Source of the DNA: Thalassobacter stenotrophicus
GTDB lineage: Bacteria > Pseudomonadota > Alphaproteobacteria > Rhodobacterales > Rhodobacteraceae
Assembly (NCBI RefSeq): GCF_001458315.1
Contig: NZ_CYRX01000030.1
Coordinates: 1 to 64,000 of the forward strand
Length of the DNA: 64,000 bases
Direction: 5' to 3'
Shown: positions 1-6,133 of the stretch, one piece after another
Layout: every line of letters starts with the position of its first letter
How positions within the stretch are numbered: the stretch's first letter is position 1
The notes under the pieces: generated by a model
Database searches by the model: none
Told to the model about the DNA's origin: nothing
The model's input: only the letters and a program-made list of their open reading frames with translations
Position numbers and translations under genes: made by a program

Positions 1-29
1 GCAACGCAACAGGTTGTAAGGGTCGGCGC

Positions 30-80
30 GGCATAAACCGGAGCGCGGCATTATGGCCCTTATGCCGACATCGGCATAAG
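30..80. repeat. Palindromic GGCATAA/TTATGCC repeat cluster at an element junction
   Basis: The strongest part is an inverted repeat at 59-80: CTTATGCCGA, a 2-base centre, then TCGGCATAAG. A further GGCATAA lies at 30-36 and a related TTATGGCC at 51-58. The recognisable ArdC coding homology begins immediately to the right, at about 81. Clustered short inverted motifs that end exactly where gene homology starts are typical of the end of a mobile element or a recombinase site. Which family is involved cannot be decided here, because the rest of the element lies outside the window. Confidence 0.55.
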
Positions 81-383
81 GCCCATGCCACGAAAGCCCC
101 GCATCGGCTGAACCGTGATTTCGGGTTCTCGAAGTTTGGCAACACGTCCTATGCGCGCGAGGAGATCGTCGCGGAATTGACCTCGGTGTTCCTGGGTCAG
201 ACGCTCGGCTTCACGGCGCATACGCTCGAGATGAATGCCGCCTACCTCCACAACTGGTTGCGCGTTCTTCGGTCGGACAAGGGTGCGATCTTCAAGCACG
301 CCGCGGATGCGCAGCGCGCCTGTGACTATCTGATCGCACAATCTGAGGCGGGTAGGGCAGGGCGCAGTGCCGAGGCCGCCTGA
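81..383 (+). pseudogene. ardC: ArdC-family antirestriction protein, C-terminal remnant
   Basis: The frame is open from the window start, but homology to the ArdC (DUF1738/zincin-like) family is visible only from about position 81. From there it reads HATKAPHRLNRD, then YAREEIVAEL, then a C-terminal block with NWLRVL and AIFKHAADAQRA, which are the usual metallopeptidase-like C-terminal features. The first His of the HExxH-type zinc motif and all upstream domains are missing; the codons before 81 encode unrelated sequence overlapping a palindrome. ArdC proteins protect incoming plasmid DNA from restriction and bind single-stranded DNA. I read this as a gene truncated by recombination. An alternative is that the intact 5' part lies left of the window with a rearranged sequence between. 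Confidence 0.7.
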
Positions 384-406
384 CCACACGGAGAACGGAG
401 ACTCGC

Positions 407-616
407 ATGTCACGCAAGGAACCCAAGACGCTGCGGGTGGCCTGCTTCGAAGACGGCCGCCGCAAGATCATCACCTTCAAACGCGGTGCCTATTGGTGGA
501 GCCCGTCCGAGGGCGCTTACCCGCTCTCGGCGGCACTCGAGAGCATCAAGGAACAGGGCGGCTGGATCGAAACCATCCCCAACCCGAACTACAGAGCCAG
601 AGGGCTGTTCGGGTAA
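407..616 (+). CDS. Small hypothetical plasmid protein
   Basis: A 69-residue protein with an ATG start preceded by a purine-rich stretch (GGAGAACGGAGA). It is basic at the N-terminus and contains an aromatic centre (RGAYWWSPSEGAYPL) and a C-terminal NPNYRARGLFG tail. No domain is recognised. It follows the ardC remnant by 23 bases and precedes two hairpins and the DUF3768 gene, so it belongs to the accessory array. Coding is supported by codon bias and a plausible ribosome site rather than by known function. Confidence 0.55.
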   Translation: MSRKEPKTLRVACFEDGRRKIITFKRGAYWWSPSEGAYPLSAALESIKEQGGWIETIPNPNYRARGLFG

Positions 617-622
617 GGCGCC

Positions 623-668
623 TTCTGCTTCGGTCCTTCCGCCAAGCAGAAAAGTGAAAGCGGGCTTT
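623..668 (+). promoter_or_regulatory. Two hairpins in the leader of the DUF3768 gene
   Basis: The first is TTCTGCTT (623-630) paired with AAGCAGAA (644-651). The second is AAAGC-GG-GCTTT (657-668). The second hairpin occurs in near-identical form at 6081-6092 and 10749-10762, each time shortly before another gene of the same array. They may be weak terminators or attenuators between genes; the T-runs are short. Confidence 0.5.
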
Positions 669-702
669 GGGAAGGGTGTTTCAACTTCTCAAAGGAGATC
701 CC

Positions 703-1092
703 ATGTCCATGACCGTTCAATCCCAGCCAGACCGTCCGGATCCGACCGTGATCGCGGCGCAAAACGACGCGTTTCGCAAGCTCGCGTGCCTTGGAGTGGC
801 GCCCGCGCAGCCCACCCAGGGCCGAATGCATGTCACCCGCTCGCTTATGGAGGCCGGTGACGGCTTCATGGCCGAGGCGGTGAAGGCCACCGGTGCGTTC
901 GATACATTCGAGCCTGAGAATGATCCCGAGGGATGGCACGATTTTGGCGCGGTCGAGATCCGGGGCGAGACCGTGTTCTGGAAAATCGATCTCTATGAAG
1001 CAGACTCGGATTTCCGCTACGGGGCTGAGACCCCGGACAATCCCGCCACCACCATGCGCGTGCTGACCATCATGCTGGCGCGCGACTGGTAG
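703..1092 (+). CDS. DUF3768 family protein
   Basis: A 129-residue protein. The start at 703 is chosen because AAAGGAGATCCC lies just upstream; longer in-frame readings lack a ribosome site. The sequence has the DUF3768 pattern: an N-terminal helix ending in NDAFR, a central DPEGWHDFGAVE block, then VFWKIDLYEAD and a C-terminal segment ending TMRVLTIMLA. The family is common on alphaproteobacterial plasmids and conjugative elements, usually near relaxase or ParB-like genes, and has no established function. It is followed at 1131 by a terminator-like stem and then by the ParB-like gene. Confidence 0.75.
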   Translation: MSMTVQSQPDRPDPTVIAAQNDAFRKLACLGVAPAQPTQGRMHVTRSLMEAGDGFMAEAVKATGAFDTFEPENDPEGWHDFGAVEIRGETVFWKIDLYEADSDFRYGAETPDNPATTMRVLTIMLARDW

Positions 1093-1130
1093 GGCAGGGG
1101 ACACCCCCTGCTGAAACCCCAGGCGATGAA

Positions 1131-1166
1131 GGCCCACTGACCCCTCAAAGGGAGAGTGGGCCTTTT
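1131..1166 (+). terminator. Rho-independent terminator after the DUF3768 gene
   Basis: GGCCCACT (1131-1138) pairs with AGTGGGCC (1155-1162), and a TTTT run follows directly. It separates the DUF3768 gene from the ParB-like gene, so the latter probably has its own promoter between about 1167 and 1240, or depends on read-through. Confidence 0.7.
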
Positions 1167-1247
1167 GTCGTGGTGATCCCTGAAGCCGGGGATTGGTCAC
1201 GCGGGTGAAGGCGCGGGCCACACCTCACCCACCTGGAAGGATACCCC

Positions 1248-3230
1248 ATGACCACGAACTTTGCCCCTCTCACCGTCGCCATCGGCGATCTGGTCCCGCA
1301 TCCCGCCAATGTGCGCAGCAACTCGCCGGAAACCTATGATCCCGAGAACATCGCGCATCTGAAGGCCAGCATCGCCGTTCTGGGCCTCTTGCAGCCGATC
1401 CTGGTCCAGAAGTTCGACGGCAAATACGCCGTGCTGGCCGGTGGCCGGCGGCATGCCGCGCTGAAGGAGCTGGTCGCTGACAAGGCCATCAAGGGCTTCA
1501 CGGCGAAGACCAAGGTGGACTGCCGCCTTGTGCCAGAAGACTGCGACGTCACCACGGCGCTGTCGCTCGCCGAGAACGTCACCCAGGCGCCGATGAACGC
1601 CATTGACGAGTTCGAGGCTTTCGCCCGGATGATGGAGGTCGATGGCCAAACGCCCGAGACGATCGCAAAGACCTTCGGCACCACGGTGGCCGCCGTGAAA
1701 GGCCGGTTGCGCTATGGCCTTATCCACCCCGACATCCGCGCCGCGGCCCGGGGCAAGGTGATCACGCTCGACACGATGAAGGCCTTTGCTGAGCATCCAA
1801 GCCAGGAGGCGCAGCGCGAGGTCTTCGAGGCGCTCACGAAGGACGGCGGCTATCTGCAGGCCTATACCGTCCGTCAGGCCCTCAAATCCCGCGGCGTGCA
1901 GGTCAGCGACGATATCGGGGCTTTCGTGCGCGTGGACTACGAGGCGCGTGGCGGTGCCGTCGCAGCCGATCTGCTGGATGAGCATTCCGTGCTTGAGGAT
2001 GCGGCTCTGGTCGAGACCATCTTGCTCGAGAAGCTTGGTGCAGCCGCCGAGGACGCCCGTATGAGGCTGGGCTTTGCTTGGGCCGATGCGATGGTCCGCT
2101 ATGATTACGCGACCATGGCCGATTACGGCCGCGTCTATCCCGGCCCGATCGAGCCTGATGAGGCTGCGCAAAAGCGCGTGGATGAAATCACCGCCGAGCT
2201 TGAGAAACTGCAGCTCGAGATGGAGGATGAGGGGCTCGAGGACGGTGCCTACAACGCCCTTTACGAGCGCGTGGACGCCTTGGAAGAGGAAGCCCGCGAT
2301 CTGCAGGAGGCCTACAGCGCCGAGGACCTCGCCCGCGCTGGTGTGATTGCCTCGTGGCAGGGTGGGCAGATCACGCTCCATATTGGCCTCGTGCGCCCGG
2401 AGGACACCGTCAAAGAGGAGGGTGCGCGCGGCTCCTCGGCTAACCCGACTGGGGAGGAGGCCCCAGACGCCGGAGAAATCACCTATCCAGCCTCGCTGGC
2501 AGAGGACCTCAAGACCGAGCGGGCCATGGCCCTTGGCGCCGCGATGGCGCTGCATCCGGAAGCCACGCTCGATCTGACGCTCTTCAAGCTGGTCAGTGAC
2601 GTTCTGGCCAGCGGCATGAGTGTCACACAGGCGATCAAGATCGATGCCCGCAAGGAATACCGCAGCCATGCCAAGATGGACGAGATCGACGAGACCTCGC
2701 TTGAGCAGGTGGCGGCGGCGCATGATGCGCTTGACCTCTCCTGGCTCGATGATACCCGCCCGCCCGCCGATCAGTTCGCGGCGTTTCGCGCGCTGAAGAC
2801 TGGGGAGAAGGCCAAGCTCGTGGCCTATGCCACGGCCAGCACCACGCAGTCCTGCTTCGCGCGGGACCGCCAGCGCGACAGCCTGATGCATGCGTTCGAG
2901 ATCGAGATCATGCCCGACATCCGCGCCCACTGGACGCCGAATGCGGCGCTCTTCAACCGCTTCAAGAAGGCCTGGCTCCTGAAGATCCTCGGTGAGGATC
3001 TGGGTCTCGCCCAGGAGGCTGTGACGCTCGCCTCGTCGAGCAAGAAGGAGATCGTCGCCTTCTGCGACAAACTCTTCGCTGAACCCTTCGCCACGCTCAC
3101 CGACGCGCAGCGCGCTGCCGTGGCCGCCTGGTGCCCGCCGATGATGCAGACCGCCGGTGTCGCCTGTGATGAGGCGGAGCCCACTGCGGAAACCCCGGAG
3201 CCTGACAGCGAGGTCGCGCAAGCGGCCTGA
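1248..3230 (+). CDS. Large ParB/RepB/Spo0J-family protein
   Basis: A 660-residue protein with the ParB N-terminal nuclease-like fold. It opens with LVPHPANVR (about residues 15-23), has LLQPILVQ near 48-55 and the signature GGRRHAAL at 65-72, then a LAENVTQAPMN-type motif near 107-118. A KorB-like helix-turn-helix region follows (about 125-200). The C-terminal half is long, acidic and helical (about 300-370), with no recognised domain. At this length it belongs to the long plasmid ParB-like group rather than chromosomal ParB (about 300 residues). No parA is adjacent, so a role in gene regulation or DNA binding is as likely as partition. The ATG lies after CTGGAAGGATACCCC, a good ribosome site. 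Confidence 0.85.
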   Translation: MTTNFAPLTVAIGDLVPHPANVRSNSPETYDPENIAHLKASIAVLGLLQPILVQKFDGKYAVLAGGRRHAALKELVADKAIKGFTAKTKVDCRLVPEDCDVTTALSLAENVTQAPMNAIDEFEAFARMMEVDGQTPETIAKTFGTTVAAVKGRLRYGLIHPDIRAAARGKVITLDTMKAFAEHPSQEAQREVFEALTKDGGYLQAYTVRQALKSRGVQVSDDIGAFVRVDYEARGGAVAADLLDEHSVLEDAALVETILLEKLGAAAEDARMRLGFAWADAMVRYDYATMADYGRVYPGPIEPDEAAQKRVDEITAELEKLQLEMEDEGLEDGAYNALYERVDALEEEARDLQEAYSAEDLARAGVIASWQGGQITLHIGLVRPEDTVKEEGARGSSANPTGEEAPDAGEITYPASLAEDLKTERAMALGAAMALHPEATLDLTLFKLVSDVLASGMSVTQAIKIDARKEYRSHAKMDEIDETSLEQVAAAHDALDLSWLDDTRPPADQFAAFRALKTGEKAKLVAYATASTTQSCFARDRQRDSLMHAFEIEIMPDIRAHWTPNAALFNRFKKAWLLKILGEDLGLAQEAVTLASSSKKEIVAFCDKLFAEPFATLTDAQRAAVAAWCPPMMQTAGVACDEAEPTAETPEPDSEVAQAA

Positions 3231-3240
3231 GCCATTACGC

Positions 3241-3274
3241 GACCCGCGCGTGGACCACGTCGCCCGCGCGGGTC
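3241..3274 (+). promoter_or_regulatory. Strong inverted repeat between parB-like and DUF3085-like genes
   Basis: GACCCGCGCG (3241-3250) and CGCGCGGGTC (3265-3274) form a perfect 10-base-pair stem with a 14-base loop, 10 bases after the parB-like stop codon and 33 bases before the next ATG. There is no T-run, so it is more likely a processing or attenuation element than a simple terminator. Confidence 0.5.
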
Positions 3275-3306
3275 GACCCTTCCAAACCGAACAGAAAGAC
3301 ATCCCC

Positions 3307-3900
3307 ATGGCTATTCTCAAGTTCTCTGCCTCCGCAGTTGCGGCGCAGATCGCCCATGCGCGCGCCTGCAAAACCTTCCTGCCCAACTGGAACGGGCCCG
3401 TGGACAGGCCCGCCCTGATCCTGATCGTCGGCAATGGTGTGCATCTGCGCTCAAACGGCATCGATGGCACGACCACCCGTATCGTCACCACCGAACAGGC
3501 CGATCCGTCCTTCGCCTTCGCCGACGGCATGAACCCGTTTCGGGACACCGACTGGATGGCGCAGCGCCGCATGGCGTTTCGCGATCTGACCGGCCAGTTC
3601 TACACCGACACCCTGGATGACGTGCAGGTGCTCATCGACCGGGGGCGGGGGGCCATCCGGCTGGCCACCGATGGCCACAGCATCCGCGTCTTCGTGCGCC
3701 GGGCCTCGGACTATCTCATCGGCGGGACCTACGAGGTGCCCTCGGGCCTCGGCGGCACCTTCCGGGTCATCCTCGAGGATGCCTGCGACACCTTCGCGAT
3801 CGTGCAGAACTGCGGCAATTGCGAGGATTTCGACGCCATGCAGCCCTACCGCGTGCCGCTCGATGCGCTGATGGAAATCGATGACCGGAGGGCGGCGTAA
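3307..3900 (+). CDS. Hypothetical plasmid protein, DUF3085-like
   Basis: A 197-residue protein starting with ATG at 3307, shortly after a purine-rich stretch (GAACAGAAAGAC). The N-terminal 60 residues (LKFSASAVAAQIAHAR, then LILIVGNGVHLRSNG) resemble DUF3085, a family found on alphaproteobacterial plasmids. The C-terminal half has a GTYEVPSGLGG segment and a Cys pair (NCGNC) that could bind metal, but I see no known catalytic motif. It sits alone between two hairpin-rich spacers in the accessory array. The DUF assignment is tentative. Confidence 0.7.
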   Translation: MAILKFSASAVAAQIAHARACKTFLPNWNGPVDRPALILIVGNGVHLRSNGIDGTTTRIVTTEQADPSFAFADGMNPFRDTDWMAQRRMAFRDLTGQFYTDTLDDVQVLIDRGRGAIRLATDGHSIRVFVRRASDYLIGGTYEVPSGLGGTFRVILEDACDTFAIVQNCGNCEDFDAMQPYRVPLDALMEIDDRRAA

Positions 3901-3905
3901 CGCGC

Positions 3906-3994
3906 CCTTTCTCAAACAAGCATCGCCAATACCCTGCCAGGCCTGCGGCCTTCTCGGGACATTGGCGACAACAATTCCCCCAATTAGAGAAAGG
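3906..3994 (+). promoter_or_regulatory. Nested stem-loop leader that buries the next ribosome site
   Basis: Three nested pairings can be drawn. The outer one is CCTTTCTC (3906-3913) with GAGAAAGG (3987-3994). The middle one is CGCCAAT (3924-3930) with ATTGGCG (3961-3967). The inner one is AGGCC (3939-3943) with GGCCT (3947-3951). The outer right arm contains most of the AAAGGA ribosome-binding site used by the ATG at 4003. Such a leader could repress translation until the outer stem opens. This is read from pairing only; no ligand class is recognised. Confidence 0.5.
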
Positions 3995-4002
3995 ACTCTG
4001 AG

Positions 4003-4656
4003 ATGGGATGGCTCTTCTACACCGACCGCCGCGTCAAAACCTACGCGGATGAGAAAGCGGAAATCGCCCGGCTCTGCACCTCTCATGGCGACACGCGCAA
4101 AACCGAACTGGTCAAAGCCTGCAAGGTCGGCTCCACCTGGTATGCGGCGGCAAGGGTCACCAATCTCGACGGCACCGCTGTCGAAGACGCGACCTATGTG
4201 ACCGATGTGGATGGCTCCATCACGTTCGGGGCTGTCTTCCTCACCCGATATGATGACGGCTGCTGGGGCTACAAGGACATGGAGGAAAGCGCTGGCCCGA
4301 ACGAGTCTCGTGCTCCCCTTGCGTTGATCGGGCTCCTCTCCAACCTGAAAGACCCGGACAGCTACGCCCAGGACTGGCGCCAGCGCTGCCGGGATTGGGC
4401 TGCGATCCCGGACTACGAGGAAGGCGACAAGATCAGGCTCGCCACCCCTGTGACGCTCACCGATGGCAGCACTTGCCAGATCGTGACCGCGACGCACTAC
4501 AGGCGTGGGCGGCAAAAACGCCGCTGCTACCGCATCGAGGAAACCGGTGGGCTCGTACGCCTGTCGAAGGCCTCGCTTGCGGGCTCGGAGCTGCTCAGTT
4601 TCGCGAAGGGTGCGGCCAGTCCTGTGCTGGCGGAGTATCTCGCGGGGCGAGACTAG
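4003..4656 (+). CDS. Hypothetical plasmid protein starting MGWLFY (possible DUF6927)
   Basis: A 217-residue protein. The N-terminus (MGWLFYTDRRVKTYADEK) and the central CWGYKDMEESAGPNES block recall a conserved alphaproteobacterial plasmid family catalogued as DUF6927; the number is from memory and should be treated as tentative. The C-terminal third is rich in basic and polar residues (HYRRGRQKRRCYRI). No enzymatic motif or membrane segment is visible. Its ribosome site lies inside the stem-loop at 3906-3994, suggesting translational control. Confidence 0.7.
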   Translation: MGWLFYTDRRVKTYADEKAEIARLCTSHGDTRKTELVKACKVGSTWYAAARVTNLDGTAVEDATYVTDVDGSITFGAVFLTRYDDGCWGYKDMEESAGPNESRAPLALIGLLSNLKDPDSYAQDWRQRCRDWAAIPDYEEGDKIRLATPVTLTDGSTCQIVTATHYRRGRQKRRCYRIEETGGLVRLSKASLAGSELLSFAKGAASPVLAEYLAGRD

Positions 4657-4713
4657 GTGCTGCGCCGGACGGTTCATCGACCTGCCCGGCGACAGCAGAT
4701 CCTGCGGCTTATC

Positions 4714-4743
4714 TTGACAGAGCAATGCAAATGCATTACCTAT
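4714..4743 (+). promoter_or_regulatory. Promoter and candidate operator of prlF-yhaV
   Basis: A perfect -35 TTGACA lies at 4714-4719, with a weak -10 (TACCTA) around 4737-4742 at 17-base spacing. Between them sits the inverted repeat AATGCA-AA-TGCATT (4724-4737). An operator overlapping the spacer fits autorepression by PrlF, an AbrB-type DNA-binding antitoxin. The promoter call is by consensus only. Confidence 0.6.
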
Positions 4744-4782
4744 CGCAGGCAGCAAAGACCCCCATTCTTTCAGGAGACTGCC

Positions 4783-5109
4783 ATGACAGCGCTCGCACAA
4801 GATGTCTCGAAACTCACGGATCGGTATCAGACGACCGTGCCGGCGGGTGTGCGCAAGCAGCTCAAGCTGGGCAAGGGCGACCAGATTCGCTACTGCACCG
4901 AGCCGAGTGGCAGGGTCTATATTGAGCCCGTGCGCAGCGACGAGGAAGATCCTGTGCTCGGCGCCTTTCTCGATTTTGTCGAGGCCGATATCAAGGCGCA
5001 TCCGGACCGCATTCGGGCGTTCGATGGGGCTTTGCATGACCGTCTTGCAGCACTGGTCGGAGACGTTGACGTCGATCTCGATGCGCCGCTATCGCTCGAG
5101 GATGAATGA
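4783..5109 (+). CDS. prlF: PrlF-type antitoxin (AbrB fold)
   Basis: A 108-residue protein. Residues 8-50 form a SpoVT-AbrB DNA-binding domain (SKLTDRYQTTVPAGVRKQL then GDQIRY), as in PrlF/SohA. The C-terminal half is acidic and would wrap the toxin. The ATG at 4783 is preceded by CAGGAGACTGCC; the longer in-frame reading has no ribosome site. The stop codon overlaps the start of yhaV by four bases, the usual translational coupling. PrlF neutralises YhaV and represses the operon. Confidence 0.88.
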   Translation: MTALAQDVSKLTDRYQTTVPAGVRKQLKLGKGDQIRYCTEPSGRVYIEPVRSDEEDPVLGAFLDFVEADIKAHPDRIRAFDGALHDRLAALVGDVDVDLDAPLSLEDE

Positions 5110-5624
5110 GCGGCGATAGCGTGCCCGCTCAAGCGCCCCTTGTCGTAAACGGATGGTCGATTTATGCGCATCCGCTCTTTCTGGACCAGCTCGAAGGGCT
5201 GACCCTGGAGGTCGAGGCGCGTAAGGCACGCGATCCCAAGACCTGGCGCAAGAAGAATTCCACGAAACGGCTGGCCGCCATCTTCAAGCTGGTCACCGAG
5301 GCCATACCGGCAGATCCGGGTGCCGCCGCCTTCCGGCAAGGCGGCACACTCGGCGATCACCGCAAGCACTGGTTCCGGGCGAAATTCTTCCAACAGTATC
5401 GGTTGTTCTATCGGTTCAACAGCGATGCGAAGGTCATCGTGGTGGCCTGGGTGAACGACGACAAGACCCTGCGCGCCTATGGCAGCAAGACGGATACCTA
5501 TGCGACGTTCAAAGGGATGCTGGAAGATGGCAACCCACCTGACAATTTTGACGCGCTCCTGAAAGAAGCCGCGGCGGCGGACAAGCGGTTCGAAACTTCC
5601 CTTGAAGCGGCGCCCGATCGGTAA
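5106..5624 (+). CDS. yhaV: YhaV-type mRNA interferase toxin
   Basis: A 172-residue protein matching YhaV toxins over its full length. It has NGWSIYAHPLFLDQL near the start, then the RLAAIFKLVTEAIP helix, then GDHRKHWFRAKFFQQYRLFYRF with the conserved basic and aromatic residues, then a C-terminal WVNDDKTLRAYGSKTD block. YhaV is a RelE-superfamily ribosome-associated RNase that stops translation when its labile antitoxin is lost, which stabilises the element in its host. It overlaps prlF by four bases. Confidence 0.9.
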   Translation: MSGDSVPAQAPLVVNGWSIYAHPLFLDQLEGLTLEVEARKARDPKTWRKKNSTKRLAAIFKLVTEAIPADPGAAAFRQGGTLGDHRKHWFRAKFFQQYRLFYRFNSDAKVIVVAWVNDDKTLRAYGSKTDTYATFKGMLEDGNPPDNFDALLKEAAAADKRFETSLEAAPDR

Positions 5625-5724
5625 GTGGCCTAGGATGATTTTCTGCGACCCTAACGGCACCGCCGTTTACGGTATCACGCAAGGTGATGTAACCTCACGC
5701 CTTAACACGGTTGGAGAAAACGCA

Positions 5725-5889
5725 ATGGACGAAACGGGAAAGGAAGGGCCACTTCTTGGTCTCGATGAGCAATGCGCGTCCCAGATGAAGCGGGGCCGTT
5801 TGCCAGTCGCGGTGCACGTTGCAGACATGCCCCATGGCCTTGGCAAGCTTCTGGATAAAGCTCTCGAGGAGCATTTCCATGGCCGCTGA
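5725..5889 (+). CDS. Small hypothetical protein upstream of an antitoxin-like gene
   Basis: A 54-residue protein with ATG after a GGAGAAAACGCA ribosome site. It has no recognisable domain (internal segment HVADMPHGLGKLLDKALEEH looks helical). It overlaps the next small gene by 11 bases, so the two are probably translated together. A short inverted repeat (ATCAC-GCAAG-GTGAT, about 5674-5688) lies upstream. Confidence 0.5.
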   Translation: MDETGKEGPLLGLDEQCASQMKRGRLPVAVHVADMPHGLGKLLDKALEEHFHGR

Positions 5890-6031
5890 AGCGAATTCTT
5901 ATGACGCCTGGTTTTGCGCGCAGGTGCAGGCCGCGCTGGAGGATGCACGCTCGGGAACATCTCAGGTTCAGGTGATGCAGGCCGCACAGGCATTGATTGA
6001 TGCGAAACGGGAGGTCGAAGCCAAGTCCTGA
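5879..6031 (+). CDS. Solo antitoxin-like stability determinant (ParD/RelB type)
   Basis: A 50-residue protein with the pattern of short plasmid antitoxins that precede ParE/RelE toxins: YDAWFCAQVQAALEDARSG, then the QVMQAAQALID helix. No toxin gene follows; the next coding sequence is the large helicase. It could be an orphan antitoxin, or act with the 54-residue protein it overlaps. Assignment is by sequence pattern only. Confidence 0.5.
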   Translation: MAAEANSYDAWFCAQVQAALEDARSGTSQVQVMQAAQALIDAKREVEAKS

Positions 6032-6043
6032 CCAAGCCTTGGA

Positions 6044-6092
6044 GGTCAGCGCGGTCTGACCCCCGTCACCATGAAAAGCGAAAGCGGGCTTT
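6044..6092 (+). promoter_or_regulatory. Hairpin pair before the helicase gene
   Basis: GGTCAG (6044-6049) pairs with CTGACC (6056-6061), and AAAGC-GG-GCTTT (6081-6092) is followed by two more T residues. The second is a copy of the small hairpin seen at 657-668. It may terminate the upstream small operon or attenuate transcription into the helicase gene. Confidence 0.5.
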
Positions 6093-6133
6093 TTGTCCTT
6101 TGGAACTCAGACCCTGATCCAAAGGAAAATCCC

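Noticed and set aside
30-80. Assignment of the left palindromes to a Tn3-family end or to a tyrosine-recombinase element
   Set aside because: TTATGCC-type motifs occur in more than one kind of element, and without the rest of the element the family cannot be decided.
1197-3572. A 791-codon open frame on the minus strand across the parB-like gene
   Set aside because: It is a high-GC antisense shadow: no ribosome site, no recognisable domain, and the plus-strand frame has clear ParB motifs.
3451-5037. A 528-codon minus-strand frame across the accessory genes
   Set aside because: It runs antisense through several genes with good ribosome sites and domains, including prlF, and has no protein signature of its own.
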